Assembly: GCA_032139905.1 (NCBI GenBank)
Contig: JAQJDB010000004.1
Location: forward strand, 294,918 to 358,917
Direction of reading: 5' to 3'
Origin: Nitrospira sp. MA-1
GTDB taxonomy: Bacteria > Nitrospirota > Nitrospiria > Nitrospirales > UBA8639
DNA: 64,000 bases
The notes beneath the pieces were generated by a model. It did no database searches, was not told the origin of the DNA, and saw only the letters and a list, made by a program, of their open reading frames with translations. The stretch's first letter is position 1. Every line of letters starts with the position of its first letter. Positions 35,008 to 43,686 of this stretch are shown here, one piece after another. Both the position numbers and the translations under genes were made by a program.

Positions 35008-35847
35008 TTAAGCGGGCTTATCTGGAAACAGGATTTGAAATTGGAGCTGTAGCGTCCAATCGGGCGCCCGGTCAGGTTTTTCCAGATAATAAAATCCCTG
35101 GAGTTTGATGTTGATCGGACGTTTTTCTCCACGGAACACCACTTTTCCGAATCCGCCTCCAAGGGGTACCGTCCACCGGTTCCTCCTGTCCTCCGCCTCC
35201 CAGTTTGCGGTGATTGCCGGGGTAGAGGTCAGGTACCAACCATTGGAAAAGTTGTAATTCACAAATGGCTGAAGTGTAAACAGGTTGACCTTCGGGCGTT
35301 GTTTCTCTCCCGCAAATGACCAGACATTTCTGATGACGGCCCCCACTACCCATGGGTCCGGTATGCTGACAAGCGCAAGCGTGGGACCCACGCTCCATTT
35401 TCCCAGGCCCAGATGATCATCAGTCGCGGTATTCAAAATAAAAGTCGGGCCTATACCACCAATCAGTTTAAACCGTCGTTTGGATTCGTCACGGGCAAAG
35501 AATCCCGTGTACTCAATATCTCCTAACCCGGTCATACTGCCCGTTTTATCCTCTATGGCATTGGCCGGAATATATGGGATGGGAATAGTGAGGCGATTGA
35601 GGAGGGCCCAGTTGCCAAATCTTCTTGTGGTGGAGGCCTGAAGATTGAATACATTGACGAGATGGTTGTTGGCCCCGGCCCCGAAAAGCGTACCATTTAC
35701 AAACCCCACCCGCACAAGGTCGGACACGGGGTTCTGCACTTCTTCGGCTAGTTTTGTAATCTCCTCCGCATGGGTTGATTGACTTCCGAAGAATCCCAGG
35801 ATCACTCCTATCATGACCCAGCTTCTACATGGTTTTTTCGAGGCCAC
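35008..35847 (-). CDS. Outer-membrane beta-barrel protein
   Basis: A 279-residue exported protein with alternating-residue strands through its length and a terminal strand ending LQFQILFP, typical of outer-membrane barrels. It resembles the group often annotated as neuromedin-U-like or transporter proteins. I chose the GTG at 35847 because AAAGGA lies seven bases upstream and it gives a compact signal peptide (KKPCRSWVMIGVILGFFG, cleaved near THAEE). In-frame codons upstream lack such a site. Function unknown; monocistronic. Confidence 0.72.
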   Translation of the reverse strand: MASKKPCRSWVMIGVILGFFGSQSTHAEEITKLAEEVQNPVSDLVRVGFVNGTLFGAGANNHLVNVFNLQASTTRRFGNWALLNRLTIPIPYIPANAIEDKTGSMTGLGDIEYTGFFARDESKRRFKLIGGIGPTFILNTATDDHLGLGKWSVGPTLALVSIPDPWVVGAVIRNVWSFAGEKQRPKVNLFTLQPFVNYNFSNGWYLTSTPAITANWEAEDRRNRWTVPLGGGFGKVVFRGEKRPINIKLQGFYYLEKPDRAPDWTLQLQFQILFPDKPA

Positions 35848-36109
35848 CGAATATTCCTTTGAGCCCACTAACAATCATGCAGGTGATAAATCGTGGGGAA
35901 TAACCAATGGGAGGGTTGGGTAGAATCATGAATCGTGTGATTTTTGGGGAGTGTAGCATGGACGTTTGAGAAAGATCTGTCTTGTATTCAGCCACCTATT
36001 CCCGGCAAATTGAAACCCCAAGTAGGAGGAACCTTTGTGGCCATGCGAGTAGATTCGCACCTTACCGGGTTTTTCTCCTCAGAGACGAGCTCCCGACCGT
36101 TGTCGACTC

Positions 36110-36808
36110 CTATGGCGTAGGTGGCACACAACTGTGTTCGCCGCGCCATTGGCACAGGCGATAGCGTAGAGTATTGGCCCAGTATTCAAATGATTCTTCG
36201 ACGTCATTCCATTCTGAAGTGACTCCCGACAAAGACTTTGCACCGCCCCGGCGATCGACTGCGGCGGCCAAAAGCGTCCCATGTTCCACATCCGAAATTT
36301 TAGCTTCTATGCTGGCACTGCCAACAAATGTTCCGGTCCCGGTTGTGAGAGATTTGGTCCCAGAAATGACATACCCGGTTGGGAGGACACTGGAAAGGGT
36401 ATCTAACACCGTATTTGAGGCTTCGGCTTCTGTGAGTGCCACACTCAAACGCATGACATGAGGCCCGGCCTCACGAACAATCCGGTAATCTGCCAAGAGC
36501 GCATTCTGTAATTTGCCCGAGAGGAGAGAGGTCAACCGAATACGGTCTTCTTGGGGAATGTCCCGAAGAGAAGATCCCTCACCCAGCCAGAGTTGGATCG
36601 GGTCAATCATGATTTTGGAATAGTGTTTCCAATCTGCAACCGGGTTGACGTATCGCAGAAGGGCTTCACTGTCTCCCGCGCCTTTTTGAAGCATCGAATA
36701 ATCCTCGAGAAACCCGGATCTATTGACCGTGTTTGCCTGTTGAGTTGTCGCACAAGCCGTCATGGCAAAAAAAACAAGAGCCAGTAAAAATCGCTCACTC
36801 CTGGGCAT
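36110..36808 (-). CDS. DUF3313 family lipoprotein (copy 2)
   Basis: A 232-residue paralogue of the gene at 509-1219. Lipobox FFAMTAC is followed by SGFLEDYSML, YVNPVADWKHYSKIMIDP near 60, a VALTEAEAS motif near 135, AVDRRGGAKSLSGV near 190 and WNDVEESFEYWA. The ATG at 36808 follows AAAGGAG at good spacing; upstream in-frame codons read as non-signal sequence. The mature C-terminus keeps the two conserved cysteines (LCQWRGEHSC) found in copies 1 and 3, probably a disulfide. Confidence 0.85.
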   Translation of the reverse strand: MPRSERFLLALVFFAMTACATTQQANTVNRSGFLEDYSMLQKGAGDSEALLRYVNPVADWKHYSKIMIDPIQLWLGEGSSLRDIPQEDRIRLTSLLSGKLQNALLADYRIVREAGPHVMRLSVALTEAEASNTVLDTLSSVLPTGYVISGTKSLTTGTGTFVGSASIEAKISDVEHGTLLAAAVDRRGGAKSLSGVTSEWNDVEESFEYWANTLRYRLCQWRGEHSCVPPTP

Positions 36809-37166
36809 GAATGCTCTCCTTTGTCTCGACAAATGGTTTGATGATTTGGAAAACGGCGGAATGAAATTTTTTGTTTCTCCGTTAGCTTCCTTGGTGCTTG
36901 AGAAGCCTGGCGGATTGCAGAAAGGGGCATATTTGAAATTTTCCTTATGTGTAGAAGCCTTTTTCAATAACATGGGCAATGGTCAAAAATAGGATAGCCA
37001 TTGGAGGGCAATGTCAGGTGAGATTGAGCCTGAGGCTAAAACAAAAAACAGACGTGTGATCAATCCCGGTAGTTCGTAGTGGAGGTTCATCCGACCACAC
37101 GATTGTGGTTGTACTTGATCTTAACTGTAATCAAGTGTTGGATTCCATACATTAAAAATAGTCATA

Positions 37167-38687
37167 ATGGCACTTCGGACTTTGCACATGATAGGTTTTA
37201 GGTATATGACCATGCTGAATACAAAGCTTCACAAACCCACATGGCTCGCTTGTCTTGTGCTGTCGATCCTGTTCCTGTTCGTAATTCCTGGCTCTGAGTC
37301 AGGGGCTTCTCAGGAGTCGGAGAATCAACTGTTCAGCCCGAAGTTTCCTCAGGCTCTGAAGCCGTGGACGGGCGATTGGGATGGGATGGTCAGCCGCAAT
37401 CAAGTTCGGGTGCTTGTTCCTTTTAGCAAAACATATTACTTTTTGGACCGCGGCAGACAGCGTGGCCTTACATACGACCTTATGAAAATATTTGCTAAGC
37501 AGATTAACCAAGATTTGCAGCGGAAGATCGTGCAGGTTCAGTTTATCTTCATTCCCGTGAACCGTGATGAACTCATTCCGGATTTGCTCAATGGGGTAGG
37601 GGATATTGCCGCTGGTTCTCTTACGATTACACCTGAGCGAAAGAAACGTGTGGATTTTTCCGACCCGCTTCTCACCGGGGTGCGCGAAATTATCGTCACG
37701 GGTCCTAGCAGTCCTCCGCTCTCTAGTTTGGATGATCTGGCCGGCAAGGCCATCCATGTGCGGAAGTCCAGTAGTTTTTACGAACACCTTGTTCGCTTGA
37801 ATGCCTCGTTCGCCACTACCGGGAAGCCGGAGATCACGCTCATCCCTGAAGAGGAGAATCTTGAAGACGAGGATCTTCTTGAAATGGTGAACGCCGGTTT
37901 ATTGCCAATGCTGGTCATGGATAGTCCCAAGGCGGAATTTTGGGCGAAAATTTTTGAGCATATTCGTCTGCATCCGGACATTACTCTTAATGCCGGCGGG
38001 GAAATCGCTTGGGCCTTTCGCAAAAACAGCCCAAAGCTGAAAAGGGTGATAAACCGGTTTGTGAGTAAAAATAAGAAAGGCACCTTAATCGGGAATTTGT
38101 TATTCACCCGGTATTTAAAAAACACCCGGTACGTTGAAAATGCCGTGTCAACGCAAGAACGCAAAAAATTTCAGAATCTCATGCATGTATTTAAACAAAG
38201 TGCCCGACCGTATGGGTTTGATTGGGTGCTTGCCATGGCCCTTGGCTATCAGGAGTCCATGTTGGACCAACGAAAGCGAAGTTCTGCGGGTGCAATTGGT
38301 GTGATGCAGCTCTTGCCCAGTACCGCTCGGGATCCCAACGTCAATATTCCCAATATTAAACAGCTTGAGCCTAATATTCATGCCGGAGTCAAGTATTTGC
38401 ATTTTCTTCATGACCGGTATTTTAAAGACCCCAAAATCAGCCTGTTGAATCAATGGCTTTTTGCCGTAGCCTCCTATAATGCGGGACCTGCCAGGATCGC
38501 GAAACTTCGGACGAAGGCGCCGTCGATGGGCTTGAATCCGAATCAATGGTTTAAAAATGTGGAGATCGTGGCGGCGAAGCATATTGGTCGGGAGACCGTT
38601 CAATACGTGAGTAATATTTACAAATATTTCATTGCATATCGCCTGATTCTGGAAAAAGAGGAAAAGAAATCAACAGTGCAATATTAA
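37167..38687 (+). CDS. mltF: Membrane-bound lytic transglycosylase F-like protein
   Basis: A 506-residue exported protein with the two-domain layout of MltF. After a signal (LACLVLSILFLFVIPG), residues about 75-330 form a periplasmic solute-binding (SBP_bac_3) domain with LTYDLMKIFAKQIN and SLTITPERKKRVDFSDPLL. Residues about 345-480 form an SLT domain with catalytic Glu in ALGYQESML, then GAIGVMQLLPSTA and AVASYNAGP. It should cleave peptidoglycan to 1,6-anhydromuramyl products. The start is uncertain: ATG 37167, 37206 or 37212, none with a strong ribosome site. Confidence 0.88.
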   Translation: MALRTLHMIGFRYMTMLNTKLHKPTWLACLVLSILFLFVIPGSESGASQESENQLFSPKFPQALKPWTGDWDGMVSRNQVRVLVPFSKTYYFLDRGRQRGLTYDLMKIFAKQINQDLQRKIVQVQFIFIPVNRDELIPDLLNGVGDIAAGSLTITPERKKRVDFSDPLLTGVREIIVTGPSSPPLSSLDDLAGKAIHVRKSSSFYEHLVRLNASFATTGKPEITLIPEEENLEDEDLLEMVNAGLLPMLVMDSPKAEFWAKIFEHIRLHPDITLNAGGEIAWAFRKNSPKLKRVINRFVSKNKKGTLIGNLLFTRYLKNTRYVENAVSTQERKKFQNLMHVFKQSARPYGFDWVLAMALGYQESMLDQRKRSSAGAIGVMQLLPSTARDPNVNIPNIKQLEPNIHAGVKYLHFLHDRYFKDPKISLLNQWLFAVASYNAGPARIAKLRTKAPSMGLNPNQWFKNVEIVAAKHIGRETVQYVSNIYKYFIAYRLILEKEEKKSTVQY

Positions 38688-38892
38688 GCTCTGTGAGGGG
38701 CACCGACCGGAATAGTCTTCCTTGGGTAAGTGTGGACATCTAGGAGCATCTTGAGACATTCCCGCCTCATTCTTCCCATTCATCCCGCTCCCGGCTCCAC
38801 TTATTTGAAATAGAATACTGCCTGCCACATCAATTGCAACCCGGCCACTTTCATTCCGTTTCTTCCCTGTTCTATGGGTTGACCGAATTCAC

Positions 38893-39204
38893 GTGCGAGG
38901 TCGTTTCGCCAGCATAGCCTTGGGTCTGGCATTAGTCACATGGACATTATTGGGACATGTGGCAATCAGTGAGGCTGATGTCGTTTTTCTTGAAAACGGT
39001 GACCGCGTGAGTGGGGACCTTATCGCCTTGGATGACACGGTTCTCGCTATCGACACGGATTACGCCGACATTGTCAATATCGACTGTGATGATGTTGCGG
39101 GATTAACTCCTGACAGCCCTCTCTGGTTGGCGTTTCATGATGGGGCTATAATTCCAGATGGCTTAGGCACTCCGGATGGGGATCGCCTGATCCTTCCGGC
39201 CTGA
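38893..39204 (+). CDS. Short exported protein with YdiY-like N-terminal domain
   Basis: A 103-residue exported protein starting at GTG 38893. After the signal (cleaved near ISEAD) it reads VVFLENGDRVSGDLIALDDT and DTDYADIVNIDCDDV. This matches the N-terminal SH3-like domain that precedes the DUF481 barrel in YdiY-type outer-membrane proteins. The barrel itself is absent, so this is either a free-standing domain or a truncated gene. Ribosome site is weak. Confidence 0.6.
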   Translation: MRGRFASIALGLALVTWTLLGHVAISEADVVFLENGDRVSGDLIALDDTVLAIDTDYADIVNIDCDDVAGLTPDSPLWLAFHDGAIIPDGLGTPDGDRLILPA

Positions 39205-39223
39205 CCCGGATGGCCCGATTCAA

Positions 39224-39370
39224 CTAAATCAGGTCAGAGCGATTCATCTCTTTGAACTGTCCTACCGCGGCAACCTTGGGCTTGGCAAAAACGTTTTTTC
39301 CCAACATCAAACCAACCAATAACAGGCTCATCCTCATTGTCATCAGTTGTCCTGCCAGTATGGTTCCCAT
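39224..39370 (-). CDS. 48-residue exported small protein
   Basis: A very short gene found by its ribosome site: AAAGGAGG lies eight bases before ATG 39370. The product begins with MGTILAGQLMTMRMS, has a hydrophobic core (LLLVGLMLG) and a signal cleavage-like KNVFA, then only about 20 mature residues (KPKVAAVGQFKEMNRSDLI). It could be a secreted peptide or a small membrane protein. It overlaps no other credible gene and is convergent with the 38893 gene. Confidence 0.5.
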   Translation of the reverse strand: MGTILAGQLMTMRMSLLLVGLMLGKNVFAKPKVAAVGQFKEMNRSDLI

Positions 39371-39595
39371 ACGCTTTTCCTCCTTTCGGTCTTCATTCTC
39401 TGCATTCGTATACGTTGGGAGTGAGTCGGGAGCCCTTAAAATAAAACTTGAAGTTCAACATGACGTATTGACATGTGTGAATCGTAGTGGGCTTTTTGCT
39501 TTTTCATGGTTACTTTTATGAAAGGATTTTGTTAGGATTTTCCGCTCTCAGGAATACTTGAGAGGTTCCTTCAGGTTTTCGCAAGCTTGTGTTTC

Positions 39596-39812
39596 ATTGC
39601 CCTCAAACAAAAAAGATCGGTGCCTGAGGACGTCGCCAAAAACCTGATTGGTGAAGCGCTCAAAACCGAAGGAGCGGACGTCAATATGCGGCACGAATAT
39701 GCGGAAAAATTCACTCACGTGATTCCTGTGATCAACGTCGCACGGTATTCTTCAAACGGAGAACAAAAGCCGGACTGCGATTCAAGGGCAAACTTGCGAC
39801 GAATATTCACTT
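39596..39812 (+). pseudogene. C-terminal remnant of a 51.7-kb gene paralogue
   Basis: An open stretch reads SVPEDVAKNLIGEALKTEGA and DVNMRHEYAEKF, matching SVPEKVAKDLINESIKTEGA and EVKMRREYAEKL in the intact exported protein at 51697-52170. The N-terminal half, with the signal peptide, is missing. After VARY the frame slips: LQTENK appears in the next frame, and FKGKLATNIHLI in another, matching the intact C-terminus. Truncation plus at least two frameshifts. Confidence 0.75.
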
Positions 39813-39931
39813 GATCTATTCAGGAACAAACGGAACGGTGTGGTTGCTCTTGCCTTCAATTAGCTTTCAATCTTTTGATGAACATTGTGAAGTTTTCCAT
39901 TTTACTCCTTGTTGAAGAAAGGAAATTGCTT

Positions 39932-41503
39932 ATGGTTCAAAAACGCCTCGCGAATATCTCGGGTCACAGTCTTCTGGCCTTGGCCGGGCTGGTGTTATGT
40001 GCGGGACTGTCGCCCGCTTTTGCTCAGGACAAGCCCAATATCCTGGTCATTTGGGGCGATGATATCGGACAAAGCAATGTCAGCGCCTACTCGAAAGGCA
40101 TGATGGGCTACCAGACCCCGAATATCGATCGGGTGGCCAACGAGGGGATGATCTTCACCGACTACTATGCGGAACAGAGCTGCACGGCAGGGCGCTCGGC
40201 CTTCATCACCGGCCAGAGCGTATTTCGTTCCGGTCTCAGTAAGGTGGGCATGCCCGGCGCCGAGCTCGGCATGCATAAAGACGACCCGACGATTGCCGAG
40301 TTACTCAAGCCACTGGGCTACGCCACCGGCCAGTTTGGGAAGAACCACCTGGGCGACAAAGATGAGATGTTGCCCACCAACCATGGCTTCGATGAGTTCT
40401 ATGGCAATTTATATCATCTCAACGCGGAGGAGGAGCCGGAGCTTCCTGACTACCCGAAGGAGTCTGACTTCCCCAATTTCAAAAAGAATTTCGGCCCCAG
40501 GGGGGTCATCCACAGTTTTGCGGACGGGCGAATCGAAGACACCGGCCCTCTCACCAAAAAACGCATGGAAACCATTGATGACGATGTCGCAGCTCGGGCT
40601 GCGGAATTTATTGAAAAACAGCACAAGGCCGGGAAGCCGATGTTTGTCTGGGTGAATTTTACGCACATGCATTTCCGGACACACACCAAGCCGGAAAGCC
40701 TCGGTCAGTCTGGACGATGGCAGAGCCCCTATCACGACGCCATGATCGACCATGACAAGAATGTCGGCCAAGTGCTCAACAAGCTCGATGAGCTGGGTAT
40801 TTCGGACAACACGATTGTGATGTATGGCACTGATAACGGGCCCCATATGAACACCTGGCCTGATAGCGGTATGACACCCTTCCGTAGCGAAAAAAACTCT
40901 AACTGGGAAGGGGCCTATCGCGTTCCTGCCATGGTGCGCTGGCCTGGAAAGGTCAAGGCTGGTTCGATCTCCAACGAGATTATGTCACACATGGATTGGA
41001 TGCCGACGTTCCTGGCTGCTGCCGGTGCCCCGGATATCAAGGAAAAGCTCCTCAATGGCCACCAGGCAGGGGATAAGAATTTTAAAGTTCACCTCGACGG
41101 GTACAACTTTCTCCCGTATTTGACGGGTCAGACGCAAAAAGGTCCTCGTACAGAATTCTTTTACTTCTCCGACGACGGAGATCTTACGGGTCTCCGTTAT
41201 GACCATTGGAAGGTAGTCTTTGCTCAACAGAGAGAGGCTGGCACCTTAAAACTCTGGGGAGAACCCTTTGTGAATACGAGAATTCCATGGCTGTTTAATT
41301 TACGCATGGATCCGTACGAGCGGGCCACCATTACCTCCAACACTTACTGGGATTGGTATCTCGATCATGTGTACCTATTGTTGCCAGCTCAAAAAGTTGT
41401 CGGAGAATTTTTAACAACATTTAAAGATTATCCGCCACGTCAAAAGGCGGCTAGCTTCACCATCGACCAGGTGATGGAAAAGCTGGCTCCCCCAACAAAC
41501 TAA
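39932..41503 (+). CDS. Sulfatase with CTAGR active-site motif (copy D)
   Basis: A 523-residue exported sulfatase, close paralogue of the one at 12.3-13.9 kb. ATG 39932 is chosen for the GAAAGGAA site upstream and a proper signal peptide (LLALAGLVLCAGLSPAFA). ILVIWGDDIGQ gives metal ligands; the modification motif is C84-T-A-G-R88; GKNHLGD and YGTDNGPH follow. No FGE gene lies nearby, so maturation would depend on the enzyme at 18.9-20.2 kb or another. A broken HAD phosphatase gene lies 200 bp downstream, as an intact one accompanies copy A. Confidence 0.92.
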   Translation: MVQKRLANISGHSLLALAGLVLCAGLSPAFAQDKPNILVIWGDDIGQSNVSAYSKGMMGYQTPNIDRVANEGMIFTDYYAEQSCTAGRSAFITGQSVFRSGLSKVGMPGAELGMHKDDPTIAELLKPLGYATGQFGKNHLGDKDEMLPTNHGFDEFYGNLYHLNAEEEPELPDYPKESDFPNFKKNFGPRGVIHSFADGRIEDTGPLTKKRMETIDDDVAARAAEFIEKQHKAGKPMFVWVNFTHMHFRTHTKPESLGQSGRWQSPYHDAMIDHDKNVGQVLNKLDELGISDNTIVMYGTDNGPHMNTWPDSGMTPFRSEKNSNWEGAYRVPAMVRWPGKVKAGSISNEIMSHMDWMPTFLAAAGAPDIKEKLLNGHQAGDKNFKVHLDGYNFLPYLTGQTQKGPRTEFFYFSDDGDLTGLRYDHWKVVFAQQREAGTLKLWGEPFVNTRIPWLFNLRMDPYERATITSNTYWDWYLDHVYLLLPAQKVVGEFLTTFKDYPPRQKAASFTIDQVMEKLAPPTN

Positions 41504-41708
41504 TTTGTCTGAGAGGATTTTAGCAGCAATCCTTGAGCTTTTTGTCGATCGTGATTGCGAGAGGACCGGGCTCAGTTCATCACTGAGACCGGTCTTTTCG
41601 TTGCAGATAAGAACACGACAGCGTAGTTATAAGGCAAATTCAATAAAAAGAGATCTGGCCATGGTCTGAAAAATTCACAAAATTCGATTTTGGTTTCTTG
41701 GACGGACC

Positions 41709-41935
41709 GTGTGTCTGTCGGTCTTCTCCACCATGGGTTTTGCGCAGGGCCCATTGCCGTGCAGGAATGAGAGACAACCCAAACAACACATTCTCGATTT
41801 CGTCAGGAATTTTCGTGCCAACGAATTTAAGCCCTTCATTGTCTCCCGTGTCGGATTCGAGTTCATGCGTCCATGGGCAGAACAGCTTGCTGGTGACATC
41901 CGACGAACCGGTCTCGACCTCGATCCTGTTGGAAA
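41709..41935 (+). pseudogene. Internally deleted HAD phosphatase remnant
   Basis: The frame begins with a signal-like end (STMGFAQGPLP) matching the mature start of the 10.8-kb HAD phosphatase (LPSWNDG), reads KQHILDFVR (compare KQAVVDFVK), then jumps directly to FRANEFKPFIVSRV and FEFMRPWAEQ (compare LRTNGFKTFIVSGGG, IEFMRPWTEQ). About 120 residues, including the catalytic DNDGT motif, are missing, and the C-terminal half is lost. It is clearly dead. Confidence 0.8.
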
Positions 41936-42222
41936 TGGCGGGAGAGGCAGAGGAACTGGTTAGCATACTTGTGGATTTCGTCCTGCATCGTTCCTTGGAA
42001 GAATCCCCGAATCCGTTCGCGGGGCGAGCACATCCTTTCTTGGCCGTCTGTTTCCTTGAAGGCTGATCAACTGGGCCGACTGCGTGACATTCTTGAAGCG
42101 GCTCTTTCCAATCCACCCACAAAACTTACCAAGCTTTCAACAGTCGAACCTTCAACGGATTCGGTGAAATTTTCTTCTTCTATTCTATGTGAAAAATCCG
42201 CCTAGTGACGTAATGGCAAATA
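41936..42222. other. Intergenic, probably HAD-gene debris
   Basis: No gene recognised between the HAD remnant and the tetR promoter. Confidence 0.35.
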
Positions 42223-42251
42223 TTGACTAAACGTCAAATGTTTGCTACAAA
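42223..42251 (+). promoter_or_regulatory. tetR promoter overlapped by TTGAC-N5-GTCAA operator
   Basis: A perfect inverted repeat, TTGAC (42223-42227) and GTCAA (42233-42237), overlaps a -35 box TTGACT. Seventeen bases downstream lies a -10-like TACAAA (42246-42251). Transcription would begin at or next to the ATG at 42258, so the mRNA would be essentially leaderless, and indeed no ribosome site is seen. The same inverted repeat recurs at 43013. Binding of the regulator here would block its own promoter. Confidence 0.65.
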
Positions 42252-42257
42252 TGACTT

Positions 42258-42989
42258 ATGGCTGTATCAGAACGGAAGAAACGTGAATATGCCCAACGAG
42301 AGAGTTTGATTATTGATACGGCCAGAAAGCTCTTGCTTGACCGTGGCTATCTGGATCTCAACATGGATCAAATCGCTGAAGTGACAGAATATTCAAAAGG
42401 TACCATCTATCAACATTTCTCATGCAAGGAAGAAATTTTAGTGGCGATGCTTTCCGAGTCAGCCGATAAAGCCGGGCAGTTTCTTCTCAGGGGTTCAAAC
42501 CTGAAAGGCAATCCGCGTGAACGGATGGCAGCCATGGCGTTGGGTTATGATCTCTTTGTGTGTCTGAATCCGGACCACTTTAAGGCGAAACTCCTGGTTC
42601 AAAATGAATCAATCATGAGAAAGGCCTCGCCGACTTTTCAAAAAAAAATGGATGCCTCGAATCAGGAAAACATGCGCCTCGTGGCCGGCGTGTTGCGTGA
42701 TGCGGTGGCGGAGGGACATGTTCAATTGAAAGAGGGCATCACCCCTGAGGAAGTCGCGTTTGGTTTATGGACAGGGGCCTTGGGGGCATACGTGTTAATG
42801 TCCTCCGAAGTGAACCTTCATGCTCTGGGAATAACCGATCCGAGAAAAGCAGTTTGGGAAAATATGCATGCGTTACTCGATGGATTCGGCTGGCGTCCAT
42901 TGTCCAGCGAATTGGATTATGAGCAGACCAGAATCCGGATTTTGAAGGAGGTGTTTCCCCAGGAAGCCGCTCAGGTAGGAAAGGCCTGA
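42258..42989 (+). CDS. TetR/AcrR-family transcriptional regulator
   Basis: A 243-residue repressor-type regulator. The N-terminal TetR DNA-binding domain (residues about 15-65) has IIDTARKLLLDRGYLDLNMD and the HTH IAEVTEYSKGTIYQHFSCKE. The helical C-terminal domain would bind a ligand and dimerise (ALGYDLFVCLNPDHFKAKLL). Palindromes TTGAC-N5-GTCAA lie over its own promoter and over that of the next gene, so it probably regulates both. No Shine-Dalgarno site precedes the ATG at 42258, consistent with a leaderless transcript. The ligand is unknown. Confidence 0.9.
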   Translation: MAVSERKKREYAQRESLIIDTARKLLLDRGYLDLNMDQIAEVTEYSKGTIYQHFSCKEEILVAMLSESADKAGQFLLRGSNLKGNPRERMAAMALGYDLFVCLNPDHFKAKLLVQNESIMRKASPTFQKKMDASNQENMRLVAGVLRDAVAEGHVQLKEGITPEEVAFGLWTGALGAYVLMSSEVNLHALGITDPRKAVWENMHALLDGFGWRPLSSELDYEQTRIRILKEVFPQEAAQVGKA

Positions 42990-43012
42990 GGCAACTCTTT
43001 TTTTATTCTCTG

Positions 43013-43055
43013 TTGACGAAAAGTCAAAATTTGACGAAGAAAAACATTGTATAAT
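43013..43055 (+). promoter_or_regulatory. Second TTGAC-N5-GTCAA operator and promoter
   Basis: TTGAC (43013-43017) and GTCAA (43023-43027) repeat the exact operator found before tetR. A further TTGAC (43031-43035) makes a second, overlapping inverted pair. A perfect -10 box TATAAT lies at 43050-43055, about 110 bp before the 43167 gene. A -35 at normal spacing is not clear. Confidence 0.6.
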
Positions 43056-43166
43056 AAGGGAGGATCAATTGCCGACTGCTTTTCTTTTTGTTGTAAGAGC
43101 AAACCTGATTTGGATTAGAAACGAAGCATGTGGTTATGAACCGTTTACCATTCAAGGAGGTGTCCA

Positions 43167-43505
43167 ATGGATAAAGTTATGTGGAAGGTCTCAGGGCTTG
43201 TATTTGTCACCAGCTCCCTGGTCGGTCTCATAGGTGGACTGCTTGCGGCTCCGCAGTCCGGTTTACGAACCCGGAAAAAAATTCACCGTGGGTATGAGCA
43301 TATGAAGAAGGATATTAAGGGGCAAGTGAAACAGGAGGTCCATGATCTTAAGGGGGCGGTGGCCAACGTGGCGAGGCAAGGGAATGCCTATCGGGAAAAA
43401 TTGTTGGCCTGGAAGGGATTCTCAGAATGGCAACAGGGGTTTTTAGATTTCCCACGGGCTGCACCGGTCAAGGTCCTTCGCTGGCATCCCAAAGATGTTC
43501 AGTGA
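43167..43505 (+). CDS. YtxH-like small membrane protein
   Basis: A 112-residue protein with one N-terminal membrane segment rich in Gly (LVFVTSSLVGLIGGLLAAP), directly followed by QSGLRTRKKI, the LxAPxSGxETR-type signature of the YtxH-like family. A long charged helix (HMKKDIKGQVKQEVHDLKGA) and a basic tail follow. Family members are linked to envelope stress, but their biochemistry is unclear. Strong AAGGAGG before ATG 43167. Probably controlled by the TetR regulator through the operator at 43013. Confidence 0.75.
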   Translation: MDKVMWKVSGLVFVTSSLVGLIGGLLAAPQSGLRTRKKIHRGYEHMKKDIKGQVKQEVHDLKGAVANVARQGNAYREKLLAWKGFSEWQQGFLDFPRAAPVKVLRWHPKDVQ

Positions 43506-43555
43506 TAATCTTTCTGGAGTCGCAACGTGTCAATTACAAACATGCTTTGAGTGGT

Positions 43556-43583
43556 CATCCTGGGGGGTAGAGACCCCAGGATG
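43556..43583. repeat. Perfect 10-bp inverted repeat
   Basis: CATCCTGGGG and CCCCAGGATG flank an 8-base loop between the YtxH-like gene and the next gene. There is no T-run after it, so it is a doubtful terminator; it may instead be a palindromic intergenic repeat or an mRNA end-protecting hairpin. Confidence 0.5.
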
Positions 43584-43686
43584 CGGGGATGAACAAAAAA
43601 CTCTTTTATGATAATCGTGAGGTCATCCAAGTATCGGCATTGGTGAATAGTCATCATAAACGGGAGAGCAACAAGGGAGTAGATTT

